Counted from the first letter of the stretch, positions 46,266 to 55,458 are shown. The stretch is DNA of 64,000 bases from Bacillus sp. sid0103 (GCF_019219025.1 NZ_JAHUWN010000019.1:1-64000); one strand, 5' to 3'. The notes: generated by a model not told the origin, from the letters alone. Made by a program: numbers and translations.

Positions 46266-47456
46266 ATGATGAATCCGGTATATGCCACCCTAATAGTTTT
46301 GGCCATTGTGGCTGTTGGAGAATTAGTATCCATCTTCTCAAGAGCAAAAGTTCCGACATTACTCGTCATGATGGTCTTGATCTTTGCCCTTTTTAAAACG
46401 GGCATTGTTCCAATGAATATTATTGAAGCTTCAACCTTTACAGTAGTCGGAACCGTTTTGCAGCCAGCACTGCTCGTGCATATGGGTACCTTAATCCCGA
46501 TGAAAGTAATGAAAAGTCAATATAAGGCTGTTTTGATCACGTTACTCGGTTTAGCCTGTTCCGTTTTACTGATGCTGTTAATCGTTCCACTTTTCTTTGA
46601 TTATAAAACGGCTGTAGCAGGTGCTGGTCCGATGACAGGCGGGATTATTGCTTATATTGTAACGGCCGATGCTCTTAAAAAGGCTGGATTCGCAGCCTTA
46701 GTGGTCATCCCTATTATCGTTTTAACCCTTCATAGTGTTGTCGGAATGCCATTAACCTCCTTTTTACTAAGAAGACATGCTGTGAAACTTCAGCGTACCA
46801 TGGATGCTGGAACTTTCGCTGCAGCAGCTGTGGCAACCGTGGATGGGGTACAAGCGCATGATACAAATGCAAAATCAGAAAAAAGAAACCTGATCCCTGA
46901 AAAGTTTCAGCAAAGCAGTTTCATTCTCTTATTTATGATTTTTATTGGCAGTGCCATTGCGATTTATTTACAGGGTTTAACTGGTATCAGTTATAGTCTT
47001 TGGGGTTTGGCCATCGGTATTATCGGTGCATTTTTAGGCTTCTATCCCGAAAAGGTATTAGAGAAAGCAAATGGATTTAGCATTGCAATGGTGGGCTTGG
47101 TATTTCTTGTACTAGGTTCCTTATCCACTGTAACCATTAAAGCGATCGTAAGTGTTCTGCCTGCAGTAGCGGTTATTATTATCGTCGGATCTATTGGATT
47201 AATACTAGGCGGTTTCATCGGTTCGAAACTATTTAAATGGGATCCTAACAAAGGAATTGCTGTTGTTTTAACAGCGATGTATGGATTTCCCGGCGACTTC
47301 CTCATTTGCCAGGAGGTCAGCCGCAGTATGGGTAGAACAAAAGAGGAAGAGGAAAAAATCCTTAATGAAATTCTGCCATCCATGCTAATCGGAGGATTCA
47401 CCTCTGTAACGATTGGGTCCGTCATCATCGCCAGCATTCTCGTCAAAACATTATAA
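46266..47456 (+). CDS. GltS-like membrane transporter
   Basis: 396 aa (start ATG at 46266 or 46269). Eleven or twelve spans with repeats of the ESS/glutamate:Na+ symporter kind (GAGPMTGGIIAYIVTADALKKAG; GFPGDFLICQEVSRSMGR). Family membership is by overall pattern, not proven. Placed between the M20D enzymes and an amidohydrolase, it may import the N-acylated or cyclic substrate, or export the product. Confidence 0.7.
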   Translation: MMNPVYATLIVLAIVAVGELVSIFSRAKVPTLLVMMVLIFALFKTGIVPMNIIEASTFTVVGTVLQPALLVHMGTLIPMKVMKSQYKAVLITLLGLACSVLLMLLIVPLFFDYKTAVAGAGPMTGGIIAYIVTADALKKAGFAALVVIPIIVLTLHSVVGMPLTSFLLRRHAVKLQRTMDAGTFAAAAVATVDGVQAHDTNAKSEKRNLIPEKFQQSSFILLFMIFIGSAIAIYLQGLTGISYSLWGLAIGIIGAFLGFYPEKVLEKANGFSIAMVGLVFLVLGSLSTVTIKAIVSVLPAVAVIIIVGSIGLILGGFIGSKLFKWDPNKGIAVVLTAMYGFPGDFLICQEVSRSMGRTKEEEEKILNEILPSMLIGGFTSVTIGSVIIASILVKTL

Positions 47457-47532
47457 AAGGAAACTTCAATTAGATGAGGGCCTCCGGCGCGGCCCTTGCT
47501 GATTGTTTATTAAACTAATAGGAGGAGAAAAA

Positions 47533-48804
47533 ATGGGGTATAAATTAATTGAAAACGGAAGTCTTATTGATGGAACGGGCAAAGGAATTATTGCTGACGC
47601 AGCCGTCTTAATTAAAGATAACCGCATTGTTTCTGCTGGCACCCTAGATGATCTTCAACTTCCAGATGAAACCGTCGAAATCATCGATGCTCAAAACGGT
47701 TATATTCTTCCTGGTTTGATAGATACACATGTTCATATGATGCTAGAAATAAAAGATATCCGGGAATCACTGGCTGCTCCTTTTTCAATAAAATTCTTTC
47801 AGGCAATAGAATACCTGAAACGAACGTTAGATGTCGGAATCACCTCTGTCCGGGATGCCGGTTTTACCGATTACGGCGTGAAACAGGCCGTTGAACAAGG
47901 CTTAATTAAAGGGCCGCGCATGCAGGTTAGCATCAATCCCTTAACGATTACCGGCGGCCACGGCGACTCGTGGATGCGTTCCGGAATTGATATAACAAGC
48001 AAAAGCTATCCAGGCATGCCTTCCGGGCTATGTGATGGGCCAGAGCAGGTCCGGCAAAAAGTAAGAGAAATGCTGCGGGCTGGAGCCGATATTATTAAAG
48101 TGCATGCAACAGGCGGTGTTATGAGCCCGACAGACCATCCGGAATTCACCCAATTTTCGCCGGAAGAGTTAGCGATCATCGTCCAAGAGGCCGGATTCAG
48201 AAAAGGTGTGAAGGTGATGGCCCATGCTCAAGGAGCTGAAGGAATTAAGAACGCGGTTCAGGCTGGGATTCATTCCATCGAGCACGGAATCTTTTTAGAT
48301 GATGAAGCAATTGAACTAATGCTCGAAAACGGTACCTATCTTGTTCCAACATTACTGGCTCCTGTTTCTGTATTGGAAGCAGCCGAAAAAAGCAGTGACA
48401 TGCCTGCATACGCTGTGGAAAAGGCACGTGAAGTGGTCGATATCCACCGGGAAAGCATCTCCAAAGCCTATAAAGCAGGTGTCAAAATTGCAATGGGAAC
48501 AGATGCTGGCGTTATGCCTCATGGAACCAACCTGCGTGAGCTTGGCTTAATGTGCGGGATTGGAATGTCACCTATGGAAGCGATCGTCGCCACTACAAAA
48601 GTTGCCGCGGAATGTATGGGCTTGGGAGATAAGATAGGTACTATCGAAAAAGGAAAACTAGCAGACTTTGTTATTACCAAAACGAATCCGTTAAAAGATA
48701 TTCGCTCTCTAGAAGATGGAAATAATATTGTTGTCGTTGGTAAAGAAGGAGTCATTGAAAAAGATATCCGTGTTGACAGCAAACAACTGGCAGCACAAAG
48801 ATAA
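47533..48804 (+). CDS. Amidohydrolase (imidazolonepropionase-like, M38/TIM barrel)
   Basis: 423 aa from the ATG at 47533, behind AGGAGGAG. Metal ligands GLIDTHVHM, the Lys in IIKVHATGGV, HAQGAEGIKNAVQAGIHSIEHG, and GTDAGVMPHG. C-terminal KLADFVIT closes the composite domain. It probably hydrolyses a cyclic amide, dipeptide (prolidase-like) or carbamoyl compound. Co-transcribed with the M20D genes after a small GC-rich hairpin at about 47478-47497. Confidence 0.87.
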   Translation: MGYKLIENGSLIDGTGKGIIADAAVLIKDNRIVSAGTLDDLQLPDETVEIIDAQNGYILPGLIDTHVHMMLEIKDIRESLAAPFSIKFFQAIEYLKRTLDVGITSVRDAGFTDYGVKQAVEQGLIKGPRMQVSINPLTITGGHGDSWMRSGIDITSKSYPGMPSGLCDGPEQVRQKVREMLRAGADIIKVHATGGVMSPTDHPEFTQFSPEELAIIVQEAGFRKGVKVMAHAQGAEGIKNAVQAGIHSIEHGIFLDDEAIELMLENGTYLVPTLLAPVSVLEAAEKSSDMPAYAVEKAREVVDIHRESISKAYKAGVKIAMGTDAGVMPHGTNLRELGLMCGIGMSPMEAIVATTKVAAECMGLGDKIGTIEKGKLADFVITKTNPLKDIRSLEDGNNIVVVGKEGVIEKDIRVDSKQLAAQR

Positions 48805-48811
48805 AAGGTGA

Positions 48812-48855
48812 AAAGGTGTCCTTGTAGTTGAAGCTATGAGGACACTTCTTTTTAT
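48812..48855 (+). terminator. Terminator of the LysR-controlled operon
   Basis: Stem AAGGTGTCCT / AGGACACTTC followed by TTTTT. Confidence 0.8.
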
Positions 48856-49065
48856 TCTAATTAAAGCCAGACCTAATTTTTTGGAAAAACAGATGGAACA
48901 TATTGTGGTTCACAAAGTACCTTATGAATAAGGGCCCAATTTTTGTGAATTATGTAACAGTGTATAAGCTTATTTCGTTCTAAATAAGTGAAGGGGGGAT
49001 GTTGATAAAAGAAAATTACTTAACCACTTTCACGAATAGAATGAAAACTGAAAGGATGTAATCAT

Positions 49066-49707
49066 TTGAAAAGGGTGTTAAAAATTTGTTTTATTCCATG
49101 CCTATTTGTGCTTTTAGCAGGCTGTTTTAATGATCAAGGAAAGCAGTCTATAACCTCTCCACCAAAGCAATCTACGTCTAATCCTAGTACCCATTCACCT
49201 AATCAAACTACCCAAAATAATCCACCAAAAAATCCATCCAATAATCAATCCAATTCAAAACAAAACATGAAGGAAAATAAAAATGCAACATTGATATATG
49301 AAATTGTCACACTTGCTAAAGTGGGAACGGTCAAAGATTGTAGTTTTCCTGCAGATACAACGGTTATTGATGAGGTAATCGCAAAATGGGGAAAACCGGA
49401 TCAAGAAGATTTTGTTGCAGGAAATAGATATTTCACGTATACCAGCCGTGGAATTGTATTCGGTGTTAATAAGGGCGAACAAATTTTTGATGTACGCTAT
49501 TATTCCAAAGAGATTCAACAAATAACCTTTGACGAGGTAAAGGGAGTACTTGGCAAACCAGATGAAGTTCGTTACAGTGGCGGGGACACCATATGGGTGT
49601 ATAACGTCAATGAGAAATTCCAATTAAAATTCGTCGGTTCAAAATCGACCGTCGACCATATTTCTGTCTTTTATCCGGCAGGTGCGAAAAATCAAATGGC
49701 AGGATGA
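49066..49707 (+). CDS. YjgB-family lipoprotein (DUF4309)
   Basis: 213 aa from a TTG behind AAAGGATG. Lipobox VLLAGC, then a Ser/Pro/Asn-rich linker (~25-70), then the DUF4309 domain with its paired WGKPDQ and LGKPDEVR motifs (about 108 and 164). Surface-anchored; function of the family is unknown. Not obviously linked to neighbours. Confidence 0.8.
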   Translation: MKRVLKICFIPCLFVLLAGCFNDQGKQSITSPPKQSTSNPSTHSPNQTTQNNPPKNPSNNQSNSKQNMKENKNATLIYEIVTLAKVGTVKDCSFPADTTVIDEVIAKWGKPDQEDFVAGNRYFTYTSRGIVFGVNKGEQIFDVRYYSKEIQQITFDEVKGVLGKPDEVRYSGGDTIWVYNVNEKFQLKFVGSKSTVDHISVFYPAGAKNQMAG

Positions 49708-49788
49708 TAAAAATATAAATGGTGAAATTTATAAACAATAAGATGGTTTAGCTGATTGAAAGTTAAACGGAATCAAGGAGGCATCTTT

Positions 49789-50334
49789 GTGAGAAGAAGA
49801 AATTGGATCCTTTTTTTTATTTCCATATTCTTTGTAACTGGTTTATTAAATGGAGCTGCTTATGCTGCGAATTCGAATAAATCGGATCGTGTTGCAGCAA
49901 ACGTTACACCGGACCCAAATTCACTGCAGCGTCAGGTAGAGCTGTTGCAGGACTGGATCGCACCGCAATCTGCAAAGGAAGCTGTTAAAACATGGGCTAA
50001 AGCTGTAAAATTGAGAAACGGTGCCGTTCAATTCGCAGTTCTTTCCCCGGATCTGCAGGAACAGACGAAAGGAACATTTGAAGAGCTAAACTGGGTAACT
50101 GGCCTTTCAAGCCCTTGGGTTGATAAGTATCCCATATTAAAAAGAAGTAAAACGGATAAAGAGGTATGGGTTTATACAGTAGAGTTTAGACTGGCTACTT
50201 CTACGGGATATGCAGGATCCGTCAGGGCGTATCTTACAATAGAAAATTTGAACGAAAAATGGGTTATTACCGGAATAAAGGGTGACGGTTCGAACAGCTT
50301 GGAAGCAATTACAGTAGTTCCTTCTAATCCTTAA
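49789..50334 (+). CDS. Secreted hypothetical protein, 181 aa
   Basis: GTG at 49789 is chosen for its AAGGAGG. Signal peptide ending GAAYA-A. The mature part (ALSPDLQEQTKGTFEELNW-like; VEFRLATSTGYAGSVRAYLTIE; KWVITGI) has the helix-then-sheet pattern of NTF2/DUF4878-like extracytoplasmic domains, by eye only. Next to the YjgB lipoprotein on the same strand, 81 bp downstream. Confidence 0.65.
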   Translation: MRRRNWILFFISIFFVTGLLNGAAYAANSNKSDRVAANVTPDPNSLQRQVELLQDWIAPQSAKEAVKTWAKAVKLRNGAVQFAVLSPDLQEQTKGTFEELNWVTGLSSPWVDKYPILKRSKTDKEVWVYTVEFRLATSTGYAGSVRAYLTIENLNEKWVITGIKGDGSNSLEAITVVPSNP

Positions 50335-50340
50335 TATCAA

Positions 50341-50370
50341 AAGAGGGCTAATTTTAAAATTAGCCCTTTG
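50341..50370 (+). terminator. Terminator of the secreted protein gene
   Basis: Stem AGGGCTAATTTT / AAAATTAGCCCT followed by TTG. Confidence 0.8.
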
Positions 50371-50537
50371 TTGTACTTGAACGATCCTCAGTAAGGTTAT
50401 ATGTCAAGGATTGGTTATGGGCGGCTACACTCTAGATTATGCATCAATTCATTTGAATTACCAATGGATTAAACCATATTGAGGGAAATTTTCATTTAAC
50501 TCAGCACTTGTCCAATCAATTTTAATATCTAGTACAT

Positions 50538-50819
50538 ATGTTATTACTACACCAGACCAAAGATATTAAGTTTTACCTCCAAAGAACGTTTGCATTTAAT
50601 GCAGACGTTTCTTGCATTCGTAAGAATATTGATGAAATTGTCCCAAAAAGTAATGATTGTCCAACCCTTGCGTGCCTTGAGAAATATACATAGAGTGTGA
50701 GCGTTAACAACCAGTTTGAGGAAGATTTCCAGTTCATTAGCTTGCCGAAGCTCCACCTGTCGCAACGCCAAACTGCAAGAATATTAGGCGTTTCTCGAAC
50801 AACTATCTCCAAAGCGTGA
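50538..50819 (+). pseudogene. Remnant of a REP-associated transposase-like gene
   Basis: A plus-strand frame from 50538 holds one in-frame TAG at 50691 and ends with a clear helix-turn-helix tail (LSQRQTARILGVSRTTISKA, stop at 50817-50819). REP-associated tyrosine transposases of Bacilli often end with such a motif and are followed directly by REP hairpins, as here. The catalytic HUH domain is missing. The upstream half of the frame is not recognisable, so only the last ~35 codons are called with confidence. Confidence 0.5.
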
Positions 50820-50829
50820 AAGTGACCAA

Positions 50830-50908
50830 GGGGACGGTTCCTCTGGTTTTTGTCCGTTGTTTGATAAATTGACTTTCCCATTCAAAACCATGAGAACCGT
50901 CCCTGTGG
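50830..50908. repeat. Inverted pair of REP-like motifs
   Basis: GGGGACGGTTCCTCTGGTTTTTG at 50830 and its inverse AAAACCATGAGAACCGTCCCT at about 50884-50904 form a large hairpin around a ~30-bp centre. Single motifs of the same type occur at 2504 and 21253. The gap from here to 51073 shows no gene. Confidence 0.65.
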
Positions 50909-51073
50909 CGTTTTTCTTGGTATTTTCTCCTTAAATTTTGTATTTTCAAAATAAACACTATATTTTACATATTCTAATATCATAATTTTATTACTATAAT
51001 TATAGGACCAGGCTTTGAATTTAAGAATGATAAAGTAAAAGGCTTAATGTATTTTTAGATTGGAGGGAATGAA

Positions 51074-51268
51074 ATGAAATTCAAGGCAAAGAAGATCGCA
51101 GAAATAGGAGATCATATCCTTTTTAAGAATGGAATCCAAGGAGTCGTTGAGAAGGTCAATGAAAATTCAGTCATTGTAAATATAACCGATAATAAGACGG
51201 AGTTGGAGTTTGGAGGAAATAGGACAGTTATAGCACATAAAAATTACAAGGTTATTGATTATGCATGA
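51074..51268 (+). CDS. ykvS: YkvS-family protein (DUF2187)
   Basis: 64 aa. Matches the YkvS family by its GDHILFKNGIQGVVEKVNENSVIV core and HKNYKVID tail. A small SH3-like fold is likely. Function unknown. ATG behind TTGGAGGG. Monocistronic. Confidence 0.82.
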   Translation: MKFKAKKIAEIGDHILFKNGIQGVVEKVNENSVIVNITDNKTELEFGGNRTVIAHKNYKVIDYA

Positions 51269-51436
51269 AGCGAAAGGAAATCATTTATCCTCGATTTTAT
51301 ATGAAACTTTTTTGTACGCATTCTATTAAAATTTAAAAATGTAAGCGTTTTCTGAATAGGGAATAAAGAAATAGAAAATAACTTAATGTGTTTTGTACTC
51401 TGGGGGGGGAATATAACAATTAGGGGGAAAAGACCG

Positions 51437-51619
51437 ATGACAAATTATCAATCCTATCAAATGGACGAAAAGGAATTGAAACAATTATCATTAGGAACCC
51501 TTACAAAGATGCTCTTTGATTTACACTTACAAGATCCAATACGATATTCAGCTGAATTTATCTTGAACGAGTTATTTATCTATTATAGTTACCTGCAATT
51601 GGATATGGAGGAAAAATAA
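51437..51619 (+). CDS. Small hypothetical protein, 60 aa
   Basis: ATG at 51437 behind AGGGGGAAAAG. Acidic and helical (DEKELKQLSLGTLTKMLFDL; EFILNELFIYYSYLQLDMEE). No family recognised. A hairpin with a T-tract lies between it and the rifampicin phosphotransferase-like gene. Confidence 0.6.
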   Translation: MTNYQSYQMDEKELKQLSLGTLTKMLFDLHLQDPIRYSAEFILNELFIYYSYLQLDMEEK

Positions 51620-51681
51620 CAAAAAGCTGGGATCTACTAACGGGATTACTTCAGAGGTGCAATCATTAAAATCACATGGAG

Positions 51682-51724
51682 AAACACACGGCCTTTCACA
51701 TAGGAAAATATCGTGTGTTTTTTT
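51682..51724 (+). terminator. Terminator or attenuator before the Rph-like gene
   Basis: Stem AAACACACG / CGTGTGTTT followed by TTTTG, 35 bp before the Rph-like start. It may end the small upstream gene, or act as an attenuator in the leader of the resistance-type gene. Confidence 0.7.
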
Positions 51725-51758
51725 GTTATTAGATATGCTAAAAAGGGTGGTGATTCAA

Positions 51759-54431
51759 ATGGTCCAATATGTGTTGAGTTTTAATGAAATCGATCAATCA
51801 AGTTTGCCTTTCGTTGGGGGGAAGGGAGCTAATCTGGGTGAAATGAGCAGGGCCGGCTTTCCCGTACCGCAAGGGTTTTGCATTACGACTTCCGCCTATC
51901 GCGCTTTTTTAGGAACAAGCGATGAAATGGATGAACTGTTTAGCCTCCTTGACCAATTGAAACCTGATCAACTAGATGAAATCCGAAATTTAGGAAAACG
52001 GATCCGCGTTTCTTTAGAGTCCTTGACGATGCCTGACAATATCAGAGGTGCGATTTTAGAAGCGTGGAAAAGGATTGGAACAGACTCTGCCTATGCCATT
52101 CGTTCGAGCGCCACGGCTGAAGACTTGCCCACAGCCTCTTTCGCTGGTCAACAGGATACGTATTTAAACGTCATCGGTGGAGATCAACTTCTCCAAGCGA
52201 CCCAAAAGTGCTGGGCTTCATTATTTACAGACAGAGCGATTTCGTATCGGATGAAAAATGGGTTCGATCATCGTTCCGTATTTCTTTCGGTTGTGGTACA
52301 GCGGATGGTTTTTCCTGAGGTCTCAGGGATTATGTTTACCGCAGACCCTGTCACAGGACATAGAAAAACCACCGCGATTGATGCGAGTTTTGGTCTTGGA
52401 GAAGCGCTTGTCTCTGGTATTGTCTCGGCGGATCTATACCAAGTTCGTTCCGGACAAATTGTAAAGAAACAAATTGCAGATAAGAAAGTAGCGATTTATG
52501 CGTTGCCAGAAGGCGGCACGATAACCAGAGAGGTCCCTCCGGACATACGGAATAAACAGGCACTTTCCGATGAGAAAATTTCCGAATTAGCTAGACTGGG
52601 AAAAAAGATTGAAGACCATTATCGGACAGAGCAAGATATTGAGTGGGGTTTGGCTGATGGGAAAATATTTATTCTGCAAAGCAGGCCAATTACCTCCTTG
52701 TATCCTCTTCCGGACCTTAATGGCGACGCAAACTTGCAGGTTTTCTTTTCCTTTGGCCACCAACAAATGATGACAGAAGCGATGAAACCGCTGGCTATTT
52801 CTCTTTGGCGCACACTTTTCCCATTTGGAAATAGGAATATCACCTCCGAGAGTGAAGCAATGGCAGCTGCAGGCGGACGATTGTTCCTCAATCCGACAGA
52901 AGTGTTGTATTGGAAACCCGCTCGCAAAATAATGCCTAAAATGATCAGTAATATTGATGAGTTAATAAGTAATGCTCTTGAGCAATTCACTCAGCGGGAG
53001 CGATTTTTAAAAGAGGCAGTGCCGAATAGGCAGGTCATCAAGAAAGCCCGGCAAATGATGAAACCGATATTAACGAATGTCATCAAGAGCATTCTTTTTC
53101 GAGATACATCTAAGTCTATTCAGCGGTGTAATGAATTGATGGAAACCTTGGTTAAACAAAGTAAAGAGGAACTATCTCTTGTATCCGGTTCAGAGCGAAT
53201 GGAATGGGTTCAGGAAAGTGCAGGGAAGTTAATGATGACATTTTTTCAGGATATGGTGCCCTATCCGTTGTCAGGCATCATGGCTTTTAAAATGATCCAA
53301 TATTTATCCCAGCGCTGGTTAGGGGACGATCAGGAAGCCTATGTCCTTAATAAATCATTACCTGGCAATGTGACCAGTGAAATGGGTCTTGCTCTAGGAG
53401 ATGTGGCGGATACAGCCAGACCATATCCTGAAGTGATCCAATATTTAAAAGAGGCAGAAGACCATTCCTTTTATGAAGGGCTCAGTCAAATAGCAGGAGG
53501 GGACATTTTTCGGAAAGAGTTTGAGCTTTATATGGATCAATATGGGATGCGCTGCCCAGGGGAAATTGACATTACAAAGCCGCGCTGGCGGGAATCCCCT
53601 ACCATGCTTGTGCCATCGATCTTGAGTCATATTCAAAATCTAAAACCAGGAGAACATCGTGAGAAATATGACAGTGGAAAAATAGAAGCAGAACACGCAG
53701 GCCAGTCCATTTTGAAACGGATACGGAAGACTCGCGGCGGGCTGGTTAAACAAAGATGGATGTCTCGGTTGATAAAGGTATATCGAGACAGAATGGGCAT
53801 TCGTGAGCATCCAAAATATATGCTTGTGCAACATCTCAATCTTTACAAACAGGCTATTTTAGAAGAAGCCGATAAACTCGTCGATAAGGGGATTCTTCAA
53901 CATCAGACAGATGTTTTTTATTTAACTTTAGATGAGATACTCGCGATAGTGGAAAACCGTTTTGCAGGCGATTTACCTGAGTTGATTCATCAGCGAAAAA
54001 AGGAATTTGAATGGTACCAAAAGCTTACCCCTCCCCGTGTAATGACCAGCGAAGGCGAAATCATCACAGGAAGAAGACGCGATATTCAGGCTCCAATTGG
54101 AGCTTTGATTGGTACACCTGTTTCTCCGGGTGTAACGGAAGGTTATGCAAAAGTGGTGTTAAGTCCAGAGCAAGGGAACCTAAAACCAGGAGAGGTATTA
54201 ATCGCACCTTTTACAGATCCGGGGTGGACGACTCTATTTAACTCAGCCCAGGCTCTGGTCATGGAAGTAGGAGGCTTAATGACTCATGGGGCAGTTGTGG
54301 CCCGCGAGTATGGAATTCCAGCTGTTGCAGGTGTAGATGAAGCAACCAAAAAAATTAAGGATGGTCAGTATATACGAGTAGACGGAACCCATGGATATGT
54401 TGAAATCTTGGAAAGTTATAAAGATACTTAA
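51759..54431 (+). CDS. rph: Rifampicin phosphotransferase-like / PEP-utilising enzyme
   Basis: 890 aa from the ATG at 51759, behind AAGGGTGGTGA. Three-domain plan of Rph and PEP synthase: ATP-grasp N-terminus (GGKGANLGEMSRAGFPVPQGF; IRSSATAEDLPTASFAGQQDTYLN), a central substrate-binding region (~360-780), and the swivelling His domain at the C-terminus (EVGGLMTHGAVVAREYGIPAVAGV, catalytic His near 848). The THGAVVAREYG form is that of Rph rather than the TCHAAI of true PEP synthase. It would phosphorylate rifamycins using ATP. Length is close to known Rph (~870). Activity on rifampicin is not proven. Confidence 0.85.
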   Translation: MVQYVLSFNEIDQSSLPFVGGKGANLGEMSRAGFPVPQGFCITTSAYRAFLGTSDEMDELFSLLDQLKPDQLDEIRNLGKRIRVSLESLTMPDNIRGAILEAWKRIGTDSAYAIRSSATAEDLPTASFAGQQDTYLNVIGGDQLLQATQKCWASLFTDRAISYRMKNGFDHRSVFLSVVVQRMVFPEVSGIMFTADPVTGHRKTTAIDASFGLGEALVSGIVSADLYQVRSGQIVKKQIADKKVAIYALPEGGTITREVPPDIRNKQALSDEKISELARLGKKIEDHYRTEQDIEWGLADGKIFILQSRPITSLYPLPDLNGDANLQVFFSFGHQQMMTEAMKPLAISLWRTLFPFGNRNITSESEAMAAAGGRLFLNPTEVLYWKPARKIMPKMISNIDELISNALEQFTQRERFLKEAVPNRQVIKKARQMMKPILTNVIKSILFRDTSKSIQRCNELMETLVKQSKEELSLVSGSERMEWVQESAGKLMMTFFQDMVPYPLSGIMAFKMIQYLSQRWLGDDQEAYVLNKSLPGNVTSEMGLALGDVADTARPYPEVIQYLKEAEDHSFYEGLSQIAGGDIFRKEFELYMDQYGMRCPGEIDITKPRWRESPTMLVPSILSHIQNLKPGEHREKYDSGKIEAEHAGQSILKRIRKTRGGLVKQRWMSRLIKVYRDRMGIREHPKYMLVQHLNLYKQAILEEADKLVDKGILQHQTDVFYLTLDEILAIVENRFAGDLPELIHQRKKEFEWYQKLTPPRVMTSEGEIITGRRRDIQAPIGALIGTPVSPGVTEGYAKVVLSPEQGNLKPGEVLIAPFTDPGWTTLFNSAQALVMEVGGLMTHGAVVAREYGIPAVAGVDEATKKIKDGQYIRVDGTHGYVEILESYKDT

Positions 54432-54485
54432 AATGTTGTGGATTTTAAATAAGGGTAGAGGAAAAGTATAACGAAATCTTTTTTT

Positions 54486-54516
54486 GCTCTGAGTTTTGTA
54501 CTCTGAGCATTTTTTT
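54486..54516 (+). terminator. Terminator of the Rph-like gene
   Basis: Stem GCTCTGAGT / ACTCTGAGC with one mismatch, followed by seven T residues. Confidence 0.7.
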
Positions 54517-54589
54517 ATTCCTTCAGTTTCTTTTTCCGCTTCAAATTTTTTTCATCTCTCGACAACTAGGGTAATGATTAAAAGAGGCC

Positions 54590-54609
54590 CCCAGCCAATT
54601 ATTGCTGGG
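54590..54609 (-). terminator. Terminator overlapping the end of the DUF6241-like gene
   Basis: CCCAGC / GCTGGG hairpin spanning the minus-strand stop codon, followed by CCTCTTTT on that strand. Confidence 0.6.
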
Positions 54610-55168
54610 AGCTTACTTCACTTACAATATCTCCTTCGAAGTTATTCAGGATGAAAGTTTCTTCTTCTGATTTGCTCATGATTCCATAAGCCTTACCGAC
54701 TGTCCCGCCTTGGTACGTCCAGAAATAGTTGTGGTCATCATCTACTTTAGAAAAAATACCTTTTTTCCATTTATCTAAAATGGCCAGCAAATCATCTTTT
54801 TGTTCGAACTCACTGTTCTCCACAATGTTATAAACTTGATTAATCGTATCAGGAATCATAGGTATGGCTCCCCATTTTTCTTTCGCTTTCACTTTTTGAT
54901 GTGTCATTTTGTGCATCACTTCGATAACAGCATCTTGTGAACTATTGTCATCTATCCCAATATCATATTGAACTCCGCCAATTTTAGCTGTTTGTTGCTT
55001 GTCCACTTCCTTTTTCTCTTTACTGACAGTATCTTGAACAGCTTTCGCTTCTACTTTCTCTTGTTTTTTTCCAGATTCGGCTCCATTGTCGATTAATTTA
55101 AATCCTCCGTATTTTACGCCTATTAAAACGGTCAAAATAATACCAATTATGATTAATACCTTATTCAC
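54599..55168 (-). CDS. Membrane-anchored protein, DUF6241-like
   Basis: 189 aa. One N-terminal TM (~5-22), a charged linker (~30-62, EKVEAKAVQDTVSKEKKEVD), then a conserved extracytoplasmic domain (VIEVMHKMTHQKVKAKEKWG; NYFWTYQGGTVGKAYGIMS) that resembles the Bacillaceae DUF6241 family. Function unknown. Convergent with the Rph-like gene. Confidence 0.65.
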   Translation of the reverse strand: MNKVLIIIGIILTVLIGVKYGGFKLIDNGAESGKKQEKVEAKAVQDTVSKEKKEVDKQQTAKIGGVQYDIGIDDNSSQDAVIEVMHKMTHQKVKAKEKWGAIPMIPDTINQVYNIVENSEFEQKDDLLAILDKWKKGIFSKVDDDHNYFWTYQGGTVGKAYGIMSKSEEETFILNNFEGDIVSEVSSQQ

Positions 55169-55340
55169 TTCATTCCCCCCTGTTGGTACTGGATAGCTCT
55201 AATTTAACAAAAAATTCAGAATTATTCTAGCTTATTTAAATAACATAATCCCTTCAAAGAAGACAGCTATCGACATTTTTTCTTTCTGTTTCATACACTG
55301 TTGTCCCGAAAAGAACCTTCACAGTGGGAGTCCATATTTT

Positions 55341-55355
55341 TTGTGAACGGTTGCA
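55341..55355 (+). promoter_or_regulatory. Weak cre-like box before the galactonate operon
   Basis: TTGTGAACGGTTGCA fits the CcpA consensus with one mismatch (GA for AA). It lies 10 bp upstream of the -35. Confidence 0.35.
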
Positions 55356-55364
55356 TTAACGCCC

Positions 55365-55438
55365 TTGACGGAGGGATTGAGTGGTGCTATTATGTGTCTA
55401 CGATAATCACATATAGGATTTGACATCACATATGTGAT
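55365..55438 (+). promoter_or_regulatory. Promoter and IclR operators of the galactonate operon
   Basis: -35 TTGACG (55365-55370), 17-bp spacer, -10 TATTAT (55388-55393). Just downstream, the perfect palindrome ATCACATATGTGAT at 55425-55438 and a half-site ATCACATAT at 55406-55414, 19 bp apart. Bound IclR protein there would block transcription of its own operon. Confidence 0.75.
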
Positions 55439-55458
55439 TTATAAAAAGGAGGGAGAGT

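Noticed and set aside
50547..50881. Minus-strand frames over the transposase remnant
   Set aside because: The plus strand has the recognisable helix-turn-helix tail followed by REP motifs; the minus frames match nothing I know.
51759..54431. Calling this gene PEP synthase (ppsA)
   Set aside because: The His-domain motif reads THGAVVAREYG as in rifampicin phosphotransferases, and the separate PEP/pyruvate-binding barrel of PpsA is not recognisable.
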